Assembly: GCA_965657085.1 (NCBI GenBank)
Contig: CBFHND010000009.1
Location: 1 to 64,000, forward strand
Direction of reading: 5' to 3'
DNA length: 64,000 bases
Source of the DNA: CBFHND01 sp965657085
GTDB lineage: Bacteria > Pseudomonadota > Alphaproteobacteria > Rhodobacterales > Rhodobacteraceae
In this document: positions 14,107-22,349 of the stretch, piece after piece
Numbering within the stretch: position 1 is the first letter of the stretch
Layout: each line of letters opens with the position of its first letter
The notes under the pieces: generated by a model
Database searches by the model: none
What the model was told of the DNA's origin: nothing
What the model saw: only the letters and a program-made list of their open reading frames with translations
Made by a program: the position numbers and the translations under genes

Positions 14107-14640
14107 ATGTCTCGTATTGGTAAGAAACCCGTTGACCTGCCCAGCGGCGTAACCGCGTCGCTGTCCGGTCAAACAATCGAAGTCAAAGGTCCCAAGGGCA
14201 CCCGTTCGTTCAATGCGACGGACGATGTGACCATTGCGATCGAAGACAACGCCGTGACTGTCACACCGCGTGGCAAATCCAAGCGCGCGCGCCAGCAGTG
14301 GGGCATGAGCCGCACGATGGTCGCAAACCTGGTCACCGGCGTGTCCGAAGGCTTCAAGAAAGAGCTTGAGATCCAAGGTGTGGGTTACCGGGCACAGATG
14401 CAGGGCAACACCCTGAAGCTGAACCTCGGCCTCAGCCATGACGTGGATTACACCGCACCCGAAGGTGTGACCGTAACCGCGCCCAAGCAGACCGAAATCG
14501 TTGTGGAAGGCATTGACGAACAGCTTGTTGGTCAGGTTGCCGCGAACATCCGCGCGTGGCGCAAGCCCGAGCCCTACAAGGGCAAAGGCATCCGCTACAA
14601 GGGCGAGTTCATCTTCCGCAAAGAAGGCAAGAAGAAGTAA
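14107..14640 (+). CDS. rplF: 50S ribosomal protein L6
   Basis: L6 (177 aa), near the factor-binding site. Starts MSRIGKKPVDLPSGV after AAGGAGG; the C-terminal signature KPEPYKGKGIRYKGEFI is complete. The upstream in-frame ATG at 14041 lies in rpsH and is not used. Confidence 0.98.
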   Translation: MSRIGKKPVDLPSGVTASLSGQTIEVKGPKGTRSFNATDDVTIAIEDNAVTVTPRGKSKRARQQWGMSRTMVANLVTGVSEGFKKELEIQGVGYRAQMQGNTLKLNLGLSHDVDYTAPEGVTVTAPKQTEIVVEGIDEQLVGQVAANIRAWRKPEPYKGKGIRYKGEFIFRKEGKKK

Positions 14641-14651
14641 GGACGAAACAG

Positions 14652-15011
14652 ATGGCAAACAGCAAACGGACCCTGTTCCTCAAGCGCCGCCTGCGCGTCC
14701 GGAACAAACTTCGCAAGGTGAACGCCGGGCGCATGCGCCTGTCGGTGCACCGCTCGAACAAGAACATCAGCGCACAGCTGATCGACGATGTGAACGGCGT
14801 CACCCTGGCATCGGCCTCCACCCTGGAGAAAGATCTGGGCGTGGTCGGCAAGAACAACGTCGAAGCGGCCACCAAGGTGGGCGAGGCGATTGCCCAGCGT
14901 GCGAAAAAGGCTGGCGTGAGCGAAGCGTACTTCGATCGCGGCGGTTTCCTCTTCCACGGCAAAGTGAAGGCTCTGGCCGACGCAGCCCGTGAAGGCGGCC
15001 TGAAAATCTAA
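14652..15011 (+). CDS. rplR: 50S ribosomal protein L18
   Basis: L18 (119 aa), which carries 5S rRNA. The family is clear from RRLRVRNKLRKVNAGRMRLS, VHRSNKNISAQLIDD and FDRGGFLFHGKVKALADAAR. The start at 14652 follows rplF by 11 nt; the longer frame from 14556 overlaps rplF. Palindromic repeats fill the spacer to rpsE. Confidence 0.98.
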   Translation: MANSKRTLFLKRRLRVRNKLRKVNAGRMRLSVHRSNKNISAQLIDDVNGVTLASASTLEKDLGVVGKNNVEAATKVGEAIAQRAKKAGVSEAYFDRGGFLFHGKVKALADAAREGGLKI

Positions 15012-15012
15012 G

Positions 15013-15075
15013 GGCGGGGTGGGGCATGCCCCACCTTACCCCGACATGTCGTAAGGCGGTGCCCCGCGCCGCCTT
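15013..15075. repeat. Palindromic GTAAGG-family repeat, copy B (two arms)
   Basis: A first palindrome GGTGGGGCATGCCCCACC (15018-15035) runs into TTACCCC; a second arm AAGGCGG...CCGCCTT spans 15053-15075. It lies between rplR and rpsE within an operon, so it must be transcribed and would form strong hairpins in the mRNA. Confidence 0.65.
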
Positions 15076-15189
15076 GTGATTTCCAAAAGCGCAAACAGGT
15101 TCGCCTGTTTCGATGATCCGGGGGCTGCTGGCCCACCGCGATTGACCAACCCGGCGCACCTCGCGCGCCACCAAACAAAGGATGCCTCC

Positions 15190-15753
15190 ATGGCAGAACG
15201 TGAAAACCGCCGCGGCCCACGCCGCGACCGTGACGAAACACCCGAATTCGCGGACCGCCTGGTCGCGATCAACCGGGTCTCCAAAACCGTGAAAGGTGGT
15301 AAGCGTTTCGGCTTTGCCGCGCTCGTGGTTGTGGGCGACCAAAAAGGCCGCGTCGGCTTTGGCAAGGGTAAGGCGAAAGAAGTGCCCGAGGCCATCCGCA
15401 AGGCGACCGAGCAAGCCAAGCGTCAGATGATCCGCGTGCAACTGCGCGAAGGTCGTACGCTGCACCACGACATGGAAGGCCGCCATGGTGCAGGCAAGGT
15501 CGTGATGCGCACAGCACCAGAAGGTACCGGTATCATCGCCGGTGGTCCGATGCGTGCCGTGTTCGAAATGCTGGGCGTAAAGGACGTTGTGTCCAAGTCG
15601 ATCGGCTCGCAGAACCCTTACAACATGATCCGCGCCACGATTGACGGCCTGAAGAAAGAGGCATCGCCTCGTTCGGTGGCACAACGTCGTGGAAAAAAGG
15701 TTGCTGACATCCTGCCCAAGCGCGATGAAGCCCCTGCGACCGAGGAGGCCTGA
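15190..15753 (+). CDS. rpsE: 30S ribosomal protein S5
   Basis: S5 (187 aa), important for decoding accuracy. S5 domain: FADRLVAINRVSKTVKGGKR, then FGFAALVVVGDQKGRVGFGK. The ATG at 15190 is chosen for AAAGGA upstream and the family-like N-terminus AERENRRGPRRDRDE; the frame is open back to 15076. It is separated from rplR by an unusually long 178-nt spacer holding the repeat. Confidence 0.97.
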   Translation: MAERENRRGPRRDRDETPEFADRLVAINRVSKTVKGGKRFGFAALVVVGDQKGRVGFGKGKAKEVPEAIRKATEQAKRQMIRVQLREGRTLHHDMEGRHGAGKVVMRTAPEGTGIIAGGPMRAVFEMLGVKDVVSKSIGSQNPYNMIRATIDGLKKEASPRSVAQRRGKKVADILPKRDEAPATEEA

Positions 15754-15758
15754 GACAC

Positions 15759-15947
15759 ATGGCTAAGACAATCGTCATCAAGCAAATCGGCTCCCCCATC
15801 CGCCGTCCCGCAAAACAACGCGCGACGCTGATCGGTCTGGGCCTGAACAAGATGCACAAGACACGCGAACTGGAAGACACACCTTCCGTGCGCGGCATGA
15901 TCAACTCGATCAGCCACATGGTCGAGATCATCGAAGAAAAGGGCTGA
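15759..15947 (+). CDS. rpmD: 50S ribosomal protein L30
   Basis: L30 (62 aa). Family pattern: TIVIKQIGSPIRRPAKQRAT, LIGLGLNKMHKTRELEDTP, VRGMINSISHMVEII. It follows rpsE by 5 nt and ends the third ribosomal segment; repeat copy C and a terminator follow. Confidence 0.97.
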   Translation: MAKTIVIKQIGSPIRRPAKQRATLIGLGLNKMHKTRELEDTPSVRGMINSISHMVEIIEEKG

Positions 15948-15953
15948 GGCGGC

Positions 15954-16008
15954 GGCGGTGTGAACACCGCCTTACCCCGACGCCTGTAAGGTGGGCCCCG
16001 GCCCACCC
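15954..16008. repeat. Palindromic GTAAGG-family repeat, copy C (two arms)
   Basis: GGCGGTG/CACCGCC arms (15954-15971) are followed by TTACCCC, then GTAAGGTGGG and the palindrome GGTGGGCCCCGGCCCACC (15990-16007). It has the same two-arm form as copy B. Confidence 0.65.
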
Positions 16009-16015
16009 TGCATAG

Positions 16016-16044
16016 AACGCCCTGCATGTGATTGCGGGGCGTTT
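16016..16044 (+). terminator. Intrinsic terminator after rpmD
   Basis: Stem AACGCCCTGCA (16016-16026) with TGCGGGGCGTT (16033-16043), loop TGTGAT; the T run after it is short (TTT). It lies just before the 3' end of the convergent membrane-protein gene (16068). Confidence 0.65.
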
Positions 16045-16067
16045 CGCATTTCTGGCCTTGGCAGGGG

Positions 16068-16694
16068 CTATTCCGCCGCAACGGTCCCGAAAGGCGCAAC
16101 CCGCGTCCGACCGTGAAGCATCGCACCCACGATGGCCCCGTTGAGCACCAGCAGATACAACGGATAGGCCAGCAGCACCCAGTTCCACGCTCCAACCGCC
16201 GCAATGGCAAAGCCTGCGGCGATGAAAGACGTGAACCACATGGCCAGCGTTTCGGTGTGTGGAAAGAGATACGCCTTGCGCACGGTCACCACCCCGCCCA
16301 AGAGCGAGATGGTGATTGTAATCGCAAGAGCGTAAACAGCGGTATCCGTCAGCGCCCACAGCACAAGGCCAATGCCCGCGGCTGCCAGAACGAACCCATC
16401 GGTGCGGCGCAGGAATGTCCCGTTCCCCCGCGTGATCGACATCAGGAAGATCAGAGCGGTACCGCCGACCTGAATGGCGGCGAACCACAGCGACGGCCCT
16501 GCGCCTTCAAAGATCTGCGACCCCAGCGCAATCGATCCCAGAACAGACCAGATCAACCAGGATGCGCGTTGCGGATGCGTGCGCCCAGCTATGGTGTCCA
16601 GAACATAAGGCACATAGGCAAAACAGCTGAGCACCGCCGAAGTGATCCCGAAAAGGTGCAATATTTCAAGCGCTTGAAAGTCGACAGGCGTCAT
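16068..16694 (-). CDS. PQ-loop-like integral membrane protein
   Basis: A 208-aa protein with about seven hydrophobic helices. The segment YVPYVLDTIAGRTHPQRASW followed by LIWSVLGSIALGSQ resembles the PQ-loop pattern of small transporter-like proteins; the rest is plain membrane text. The start at 16694 is set by GGAG about 8 nt upstream (minus strand) and by hydrophobicity; the frame extends to 16865 without support. Substrate unknown. It occupies the gap between rpmD and rplO on the opposite strand. Confidence 0.65.
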   Translation of the reverse strand: MTPVDFQALEILHLFGITSAVLSCFAYVPYVLDTIAGRTHPQRASWLIWSVLGSIALGSQIFEGAGPSLWFAAIQVGGTALIFLMSITRGNGTFLRRTDGFVLAAAGIGLVLWALTDTAVYALAITITISLLGGVVTVRKAYLFPHTETLAMWFTSFIAAGFAIAAVGAWNWVLLAYPLYLLVLNGAIVGAMLHGRTRVAPFGTVAAE

Positions 16695-17003
16695 CAAATG
16701 GCTCCATGAAAAATGGATTGAGCGTAAAACAGTGTCTGAAAAGTCGGATGCCGAAAATTGCAGGCAAGTCATGTAGTATGGGGGTAGACTAGGTGCATCC
16801 GCCTGCGTCTGACAGTCAGGATATCCATACTCGGCTCGTGACCAGCCCGTGGCGGTAACACCCAACGCACGCGCCTATTGATCCTGCATGGCGCCTCGTC
16901 TATACGCCCCCGGTGGCGTCCTGCGCCGCAGAATCAAAAACCAAGAAACGCCGTGGTTGGCCCGTTACGCTTCGGGGGTCACATCCGGCAAAGGAGAAGC
17001 GAT
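16695..17003 (+). other. 309-nt gene-free divergent interval
   Basis: It holds the rplO promoter (16878-16906) and presumably the promoter of the minus-strand membrane protein. No coding frame or RNA gene recognised. Confidence 0.5.
16878..16906 (+). promoter_or_regulatory. sigma70-type promoter of the rplO operon
   Basis: -35 TTGATC (16878-16883), 17-nt spacer, -10 TATACG (16901-16906). The same -10 and spacing as at the rpsJ and rpmC promoters. Leader of about 90 nt. Confidence 0.65.
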
Positions 17004-17477
17004 ATGAAACTGCATGAATTGCGCGACAACGAAGGCGCCACCAAGAAACGCAAACGCGTTGGCCGTGGCCCCGGCTCCGGCACCGGTAAGATGGGTGGCC
17101 GTGGTATCAAAGGTCAGAAATCCCGTTCGGGTGTGGCCATCAACGGCTACGAGGGTGGCCAGATGCCGCTCTACCAACGTCTGCCAAAGCGTGGCTTTAA
17201 CAAACCCAACCGCAAGAGCTTTGCCGTTGTGAACCTGGGCCTGATCCAGAAATTTGTCGACGCCAATAAACTGGACGCCAAGAAAGCCATCACCGAAGAC
17301 GTGCTGGTCGAAAGCGGTCTGATCCGTCGCAAACTGGACGGCATCCGCGTTCTTGCAAAGGGCGAAGTGACCTCCAAGCTGAACCTTGAAGTGACAGGCG
17401 CCTCCAAATCCGCGATCGACGCGGTGGAAAAAGCCGGCGGTTCGCTGACTGTCGCTGCGGCGGCTGCGGCCGAGTAA
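17004..17477 (+). CDS. rplO: 50S ribosomal protein L15
   Basis: L15 (157 aa). MKLHELRDNEGATKKRKRVG, the Gly-rich GRGPGSGTGKMGGRGIKGQK and EGGQMPLYQRLPKRGFNKP are diagnostic. AAGGAG at 16991-16996 sets the start. The C-terminus ends in an Ala-rich tail. First gene of the rplO-secY-adk segment. Confidence 0.97.
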   Translation: MKLHELRDNEGATKKRKRVGRGPGSGTGKMGGRGIKGQKSRSGVAINGYEGGQMPLYQRLPKRGFNKPNRKSFAVVNLGLIQKFVDANKLDAKKAITEDVLVESGLIRRKLDGIRVLAKGEVTSKLNLEVTGASKSAIDAVEKAGGSLTVAAAAAAE

Positions 17478-17538
17478 ACCTGCCAAGAGCCTTGTGAGCC
17501 GGACAATCCCGGCTTACATAAGTTCGAGTTTTCACAGG

Positions 17539-17571
17539 ACGCCGCCCGCCGGAAAACGGCCCGGGCGGCGT
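17539..17571 (+). promoter_or_regulatory. Stem-loop between rplO and secY
   Basis: A GC-rich stem, ACGCCGCCCG (17539-17548) with CGGGCGGCGT (17562-17571), 26 nt before the secY start. No real T run follows, so it more likely tunes read-through or mRNA stability than ends the transcript. Confidence 0.45.
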
Positions 17572-17596
17572 TCTCGCAAAAGAAAGAGCCGCATCA

Positions 17597-18970
17597 ATGG
17601 TATCTGCCGTCGAGAACATGGCCGCCAACACAAGCTGGTCCGCACTGGGCAAGGCGACCGACCTTCGCAACCGCATCCTGTTCACGCTGGGCCTGCTGAT
17701 CGTGTACCGTCTGGGCACGTTCATCCCGGTTCCGGGCATTGACGGTGCTGCCTTGCGCGAATTCATGGAAAGCGCGGGCCAGGGTATCGGCGGCATGGTT
17801 TCGATGTTTACCGGTGGTGCGTTGGGCCGCATGGGCATCTTTGCCCTTGGCATCATGCCCTATATTTCGGCCTCGATCATTGTTCAGCTTCTGACCTCGA
17901 TGGTTCCGGCCCTCGAACAGTTGAAGAAAGAGGGCGAACAGGGCCGCAAGAAGATCAACCAATACACCCGCTATGGCACGGTGTCCTTGGCCACATTGCA
18001 ATCCTACGGCCTTGCCGTGTCGCTGCAATCGGGCGATCTGGTGACCAATCCGGGTGGTTTCTTCATCGCGTCGTGCATGATCACGCTGGTGGGCGGCACC
18101 ATGTTCCTGATGTGGCTGGGCGAACAGATCACCGCGCGCGGCATCGGCAACGGCATTTCGCTGATCATCTTCGTGGGCATCATCGCCGAAGTCCCCGCCG
18201 CACTGGCACAGTTCTTTGCCTCGGGTCGCTCGGGCGCGATCAGCCCCGCGGTGATCGTCGCGGTGATCCTGATGGTGATCCTGACCATCATGTTCGTGGT
18301 TTTCATGGAGCGCGCCCTGCGCAAGATCCACATCCAGTACCCGCGCCGCCAAGTTGGCATGAAGGTCTATGATGGCGGCTCCAGCCACTTGCCGGTCAAG
18401 GTCAACCCGGCCGGTGTGATCCCCGCGATCTTCGCCTCGTCGCTGTTGTTGTTGCCTGTCACCATCAGCACCTTCTCAGGCAACTCGACCAACCCGATCA
18501 TGTCGTGGCTGCTGGCCAACTTTGGCCCCGGTCAGCCGCTGTACCTGTTGTTTTTCGTGGGCATGATCGTGTTCTTTGCCTACTTCTACACTTTCAACGT
18601 CAGCTTCAAACCTGAAGACGTTGCCGAGAATCTGAAGAACCAGAACGGGTTTGTGCCCGGTATCCGTCCGGGCAAGAAGACGGCGGAGTACCTGGAATAT
18701 GTGGTCAACCGGGTGCTGGCGTTGGGTGCGGCCTATCTGGCGGCGGTTTGCCTCTTGCCGGAAATCCTGCGCGGTCAGTTCGCCATTCCGTTCTACTTCG
18801 GCGGCACCTCGGTCCTGATCGTCGTGTCGGTGACCATGGACACCATCCAACAAGTTCAAAGCCACCTGCTGGCCCATCAATACGAGGGTCTGATCGAGAA
18901 ATCGAACCTGCGCGGCAAAGGTGGTAAAGGCGGCAAGGCCCGCAAGAAGCGGAGCCCGGTACGTCGATGA
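17597..18970 (+). CDS. secY: Preprotein translocase subunit SecY
   Basis: SecY (457 aa), the inner-membrane channel of the Sec system. Ten hydrophobic helices; conserved text RILFTLGLLIVYRLGTFIPV, GIMPYISASIIVQLL (helix 2), IRPGKKTAEYLEYVVNRV. The C-terminus is basic (GKGGKGGKARKKRSPVRR) as in other Rhodobacteraceae-type SecY. It overlaps adk by 4 nt (ATGA). Confidence 0.98.
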   Translation: MVSAVENMAANTSWSALGKATDLRNRILFTLGLLIVYRLGTFIPVPGIDGAALREFMESAGQGIGGMVSMFTGGALGRMGIFALGIMPYISASIIVQLLTSMVPALEQLKKEGEQGRKKINQYTRYGTVSLATLQSYGLAVSLQSGDLVTNPGGFFIASCMITLVGGTMFLMWLGEQITARGIGNGISLIIFVGIIAEVPAALAQFFASGRSGAISPAVIVAVILMVILTIMFVVFMERALRKIHIQYPRRQVGMKVYDGGSSHLPVKVNPAGVIPAIFASSLLLLPVTISTFSGNSTNPIMSWLLANFGPGQPLYLLFFVGMIVFFAYFYTFNVSFKPEDVAENLKNQNGFVPGIRPGKKTAEYLEYVVNRVLALGAAYLAAVCLLPEILRGQFAIPFYFGGTSVLIVVSVTMDTIQQVQSHLLAHQYEGLIEKSNLRGKGGKGGKARKKRSPVRR

Positions 18971-19608
18971 ATATCATTTTGCTTGGCCCGCCCGGCGCGG
19001 GTAAGGGAACGCAGGCGCGCTTCCTCGTGGAAGAACGCGGCATGGTTCAACTCAGCACTGGCGACATGCTGCGGGCCGCCAAGGACAGCGGCACCGAGAT
19101 CGGCAAGATCGTGGCCGATGTCATGGCACGCGGGGCGTTGGTGACGGACGAGATCGTTATCGGCCTCATTCGTGAGCAGCTGCAAACCACCAAGGCCAGC
19201 GGGTTCATCTTTGATGGCTTCCCGCGCACGCTGGCGCAGGCCGATGCATTGTCCGATCTATTGGCGGAACAGGGTCAGACGCTGGATTGCGTGGTCGAGA
19301 TGGAAGTGGACGACGAGGCGCTTGTGGCGCGCATCACGGCCCGGTCCACCTGTGGGTCATGCGGCGAAGTCTATAACGACCTGACCAAACCGCAGCCTGC
19401 TGATGGCAAATGCTCCAACTGCGGCGCGTCCGATTTCAAACGCCGCGCGGACGACAACGAGGAAAGCCTCAGAACCCGTCTGATGGAATACTACAAGAAG
19501 ACCTCGCCGCTCATTGGTTACTACTACGCCAAGGGCATGTTGAAGCGGGTCAACGGTCTGGGCGAGATCGACGCGGTGAAGGCGGACATTGCCAAGGCGT
19601 TGACATAG
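18967..19608 (+). CDS. adk: Adenylate kinase with zinc-binding lid
   Basis: Adk (213 aa): ATP + AMP to 2 ADP. P-loop GPPGAGKGTQA at the N-terminus, NMP-binding FDGFPRTLAQA, and a long-form LID holding four cysteines, CGSCGEVYND ... GKCSNCGA, the zinc-binding type. Translationally coupled to secY, as is common outside the E. coli group. The stop is followed by the rpsM promoter. Confidence 0.98.
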   Translation: MNIILLGPPGAGKGTQARFLVEERGMVQLSTGDMLRAAKDSGTEIGKIVADVMARGALVTDEIVIGLIREQLQTTKASGFIFDGFPRTLAQADALSDLLAEQGQTLDCVVEMEVDDEALVARITARSTCGSCGEVYNDLTKPQPADGKCSNCGASDFKRRADDNEESLRTRLMEYYKKTSPLIGYYYAKGMLKRVNGLGEIDAVKADIAKALT

Positions 19609-19647
19609 CCATTCGGGGTCTGTGAATCCAGGGGCGTGGACAAGGGC

Positions 19648-19676
19648 TTGACGCCACGGCGTTGCGCCCATAACTA
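19648..19676 (+). promoter_or_regulatory. sigma70-type promoter of the rpsM (alpha) operon
   Basis: -35 TTGACG (19648-19653), 17 nt, -10 TAACTA (19671-19676). The leader to the GTG start of rpsM is about 150 nt and contains a 10-bp imperfect hairpin at 19750-19775. Confidence 0.6.
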
Positions 19677-19749
19677 GCACCATCTGGAAACAGAATCGCA
19701 TTGCCCCTTGGGTCGCACCCATGGTCGCAAGATCACCTGATCAGCGGCG

Positions 19750-19775
19750 GCCCGACGCGTTTCAGCGCATCGGGC
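19750..19775 (+). promoter_or_regulatory. Leader hairpin upstream of rpsM
   Basis: GCCCGACGCG (19750-19759) pairs with CGCATCGGGC (19766-19775) with one mismatch; loop TTTCAG; then TTATGTTG. It could be an attenuator or the target for S4-type feedback known for alpha operons; the latter is only inference. Confidence 0.4.
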
Positions 19776-19833
19776 TTATGTTGTGAAAAAAGGGCCTGGA
19801 ATGACGGGCTCGCAACGAAAAGGAACTGCACAC

Positions 19834-20202
19834 GTGGCACGTATTGCCGGCGTAAACATCCCGACTGCAAAGCGGGTTCCAATCGCCCTCACATATATCA
19901 CCGGTATCGGCAACGCATCGGCCAAGGCCATCTGCGAAGCGGTTGGCATTGACGCGGCGCGTCGGGTCAACGAACTGTCGGACACCGAAGTCGTGAAAAT
20001 CCGCGAGCACATCGACGAGAACTATACCGTCGAAGGTGACCTGCGGCGCGACACGCAAATGAACATCAAGCGCCTGATGGACCTTGGTTGCTACCGTGGC
20101 CTGCGCCACCGTCGGAACCTGCCTGTCCGTGGTCAGCGTACCCACACCAATGCTCGTACTCGCAAAGGCCCCGCAAAGGCCATTGCCGGTAAGAAGAAAT
20201 AA
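19834..20202 (+). CDS. rpsM: 30S ribosomal protein S13
   Basis: S13 (122 aa), 30S head, contacts the P-site tRNA. A GTG start at 19834 is chosen because the protein must begin with the family text ARIAGVNIPTAKRVPIALTY and AAAGGAA lies about 9 nt before it; upstream ATGs in frame (19801 and 19783) would add non-conserved residues. The C-terminus GQRTHTNARTRKGPAKAI is complete. Confidence 0.96.
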   Translation: MARIAGVNIPTAKRVPIALTYITGIGNASAKAICEAVGIDAARRVNELSDTEVVKIREHIDENYTVEGDLRRDTQMNIKRLMDLGCYRGLRHRRNLPVRGQRTHTNARTRKGPAKAIAGKKK

Positions 20203-20217
20203 GGGAGGGTTCGGTCA

Positions 20218-20607
20218 ATGGCACGCGATAAGACACGCACCAAGCGCAAAGAGCGCAAGAACATCGCCGCAGGTGTGGCGCATGTGAACTCGTCCTTCAA
20301 CAACACCAAGATCCTGATCTCGGATGTTCAAGGCAACGCAATCAGTTGGTCGTCGGCTGGCACCATGGGGTTCAAAGGGTCGCGTAAGTCGACACCTTAC
20401 GCCGCCCAGATGGCTGCCGAAGATGCAGGCCGCAAGGCACAGGACCACGGCGTGAAAACGCTGGAAGTCGAAGTGCAAGGCCCCGGTTCGGGCCGCGAGT
20501 CCGCTCTGCGCGCACTGGCCGCTGTCGGGTTCAACATCACGTCCATCCGCGACGTGACGCCCATGGCTCACAACGGCTGCCGCCCACCAAAGCGCCGCCG
20601 CGTCTAA
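20218..20607 (+). CDS. rpsK: 30S ribosomal protein S11
   Basis: S11 (129 aa), on the 30S platform. NIAAGVAHVNSSFNNTKILI, the Gly/Ser-rich FKGSRKSTPYAAQMAAEDA, and the C-terminus RDVTPMAHNGCRPPKRRRV are diagnostic. Good GGGAGGG site upstream, 15 nt after rpsM. Confidence 0.98.
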   Translation: MARDKTRTKRKERKNIAAGVAHVNSSFNNTKILISDVQGNAISWSSAGTMGFKGSRKSTPYAAQMAAEDAGRKAQDHGVKTLEVEVQGPGSGRESALRALAAVGFNITSIRDVTPMAHNGCRPPKRRRV

Positions 20608-20623
20608 GCGACAGATTAACACT

Positions 20624-20663
20624 TTGGGGCCGCGTGATTTCGCTCGGCCCCAATCCGCTTTTT
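20624..20663 (+). terminator. Terminator/attenuator between rpsK and rpoA
   Basis: Stem TTGGGGCCG (20624-20632) with CGGCCCCAA (20645-20653) and then CCGCTTTTTTG. This looks like a working intrinsic terminator inside the alpha operon, 60 nt before rpoA, so part of the transcripts probably stop here and set the rpsMK to rpoA ratio. Confidence 0.75.
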
Positions 20664-20722
20664 TGAAACCTCGGGAGTCTGCTCCTTTAGGACATGGGGA
20701 ACAGACAGGAATGGAGGGACGC

Positions 20723-21739
20723 ATGATCCACAAAAATTGGGCCGAATTGATCAAGCCGCAGCAGCTTGACGTGAAACCCGGCAACGATCCTGCGCGTCAG
20801 GCCACCGTTGTGGCCGAACCGCTTGAGCGCGGCTTTGGTCTGACCATGGGCAACGCCCTGCGCCGCGTGCTGATGAGCTCGCTGCAAGGTGCGGCCATCA
20901 CATCCGTGCAGATCGACAACGTTCTGCACGAGTTTTCATCCGTGGCCGGTGTGCGTGAAGACGTCACCGACATCATCCTGAACCTCAAGGGCGTCAGCGT
21001 CCGCATGGAAGTCGAAGGACCCAAGCGCCTGTCGATCTCTGCCAAGGGTCCGGGCGTTGTCACGGCTGGCGACATCAGCGAAAGCGCGGGCATCGAGATC
21101 CTGAACCGCGAGCATGTGATCTGCCACCTCGACGATGGTGCCGATCTTTACATGGAACTGACGGTCAACACCGGCAAAGGCTATGTGTCCGCGGACAAGA
21201 ACAAGCCCGAAGACGCACCCATCGGTCTGATCCCGATCGACGCGATCTATTCGCCGGTCAAGAAGGTCAGCTATGACGTGCAGCCAACGCGCGAAGGCCA
21301 GGTGCTGGACTATGACAAGCTGACCATGAAGGTCGACACAGATGGCTCCATCACGCCGGATGACGCCGTGGCTTTTGCCGCGCGTATCTTGCAGGACCAG
21401 CTGGGCATCTTCGTCAACTTCGACGAACCGGAATCGGCCAGCCGTCAGGACGACGACGACGGTCTCGAGTTCAACCCGCTTCTACTGAAGAAGGTGGACG
21501 AACTGGAACTGTCCGTGCGCTCGGCCAACTGCCTGAAGAACGACAACATCGTCTATATCGGCGATCTGATCCAGAAGACCGAAGCCGAAATGCTGCGTAC
21601 GCCGAACTTCGGCCGCAAGTCCTTGAACGAGATCAAGGAAGTGCTGTCGGGCATGGGCCTGCACCTTGGCATGGATGTCGAAGACTGGCCGCCGGACAAC
21701 ATCGAAGACCTCGCCAAGAAGTTCGAGGATTCGTTCTAA
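20723..21739 (+). CDS. rpoA: DNA-directed RNA polymerase subunit alpha
   Basis: RpoA (338 aa). N-terminal assembly domain with GFGLTMGNALRRVLMSSLQG; flexible linker with an acidic run (RQDDDDG, about residue 245); C-terminal domain with RSANCLKNDNIVYIGDLIQK and the helix-hairpin-helix LRTPNFGRKSLNEIKEVLSG that contacts UP elements and regulators. ATG 20723 follows GGAGGGAC; the frame extends to 20624 through the terminator and is not used. Confidence 0.98.
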   Translation: MIHKNWAELIKPQQLDVKPGNDPARQATVVAEPLERGFGLTMGNALRRVLMSSLQGAAITSVQIDNVLHEFSSVAGVREDVTDIILNLKGVSVRMEVEGPKRLSISAKGPGVVTAGDISESAGIEILNREHVICHLDDGADLYMELTVNTGKGYVSADKNKPEDAPIGLIPIDAIYSPVKKVSYDVQPTREGQVLDYDKLTMKVDTDGSITPDDAVAFAARILQDQLGIFVNFDEPESASRQDDDDGLEFNPLLLKKVDELELSVRSANCLKNDNIVYIGDLIQKTEAEMLRTPNFGRKSLNEIKEVLSGMGLHLGMDVEDWPPDNIEDLAKKFEDSF

Positions 21740-21744
21740 GACAC

Positions 21745-21770
21745 GTAAGGTGGGGTTAACCCCACCTTAC
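21745..21770. repeat. Palindromic GTAAGG-family repeat, copy D
   Basis: A perfect 26-bp palindrome with half-site GTAAGGTGGGGTT, directly after rpoA, followed by CCCC. The cleanest copy of the family in this window. Confidence 0.75.
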
Positions 21771-21870
21771 CCCCACGACCCGGGCATCCGCCCCAAGGAG
21801 AGTTGGTGACACGCATCGCCGGCCAGACAAAGCAAAAACGCCCGTAGAGGGCACATCTAGGAGAAGAAAT

Positions 21871-22290
21871 ATGCGTCACGCACGTGGTTATCGCCGCCTG
21901 AACCGTACTCATGAGCACCGCAAGGCGCTGTGGGCAAACATGGCCGGCTCGCTCATCGAACATGAGCAAATCAAGACAACTCTGCCCAAGGCCAAAGAAC
22001 TGCGCCCGATCATTGAAAAGATGATCACGCTGGCAAAACGCGGCGACCTGCACGCCCGCCGTCAGGCCGCGTCCAAGCTCAAGCAAGACGCCTACGTGGC
22101 GAAGCTGTTCGACGTTCTGGGCCCACGCTACAAGGACCGCCAGGGCGGTTACGTCCGCGTTCTGAAGGCTGGCTTCCGCTATGGTGATATGGCGCCCATG
22201 GCCATCATCGAATTCGTGGACCGTGATCGTGACGCCAAAGGCGCTGGCGACAAGGCCCGCGTGGCAGCTGAAGACGCCGCCGAAGAATAA
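21871..22290 (+). CDS. rplQ: 50S ribosomal protein L17
   Basis: L17 (139 aa), at the tunnel exit rim. MRHARGYRRLNRTHEHRKAL, LIEHEQIKTTLPKAKELRP and GGYVRVLKAGFRYGDMAPMA identify it; a short acidic Ala-rich tail (AAEDAAEE) ends it. AGGAGAAG precedes the start. Last gene of the alpha operon, separated from rpoA by the repeat and 131 nt. Confidence 0.98.
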   Translation: MRHARGYRRLNRTHEHRKALWANMAGSLIEHEQIKTTLPKAKELRPIIEKMITLAKRGDLHARRQAASKLKQDAYVAKLFDVLGPRYKDRQGGYVRVLKAGFRYGDMAPMAIIEFVDRDRDAKGAGDKARVAAEDAAEE

Positions 22291-22315
22291 GCCTTTCCTC
22301 CCGCAAGGCACATGA

Positions 22316-22346
22316 AACGCCGCCTCGTACACCGAGGCGGCGTTTT
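22316..22346 (+). terminator. Intrinsic terminator after rplQ
   Basis: Stem AACGCCGCCTCG (22316-22327) with CGAGGCGGCGTT (22333-22344), loop TACAC, then TT. It also lies at the 3' end of the convergent gene that ends at 22350. Confidence 0.85.
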
Positions 22347-22349
22347 GCG

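Noticed and set aside
16068..16865. Longer form of the PQ-loop-like protein starting at 16865
   Set aside because: The extra 57 residues are polar and cover the upstream promoter region; GGAG supports the start at 16694.
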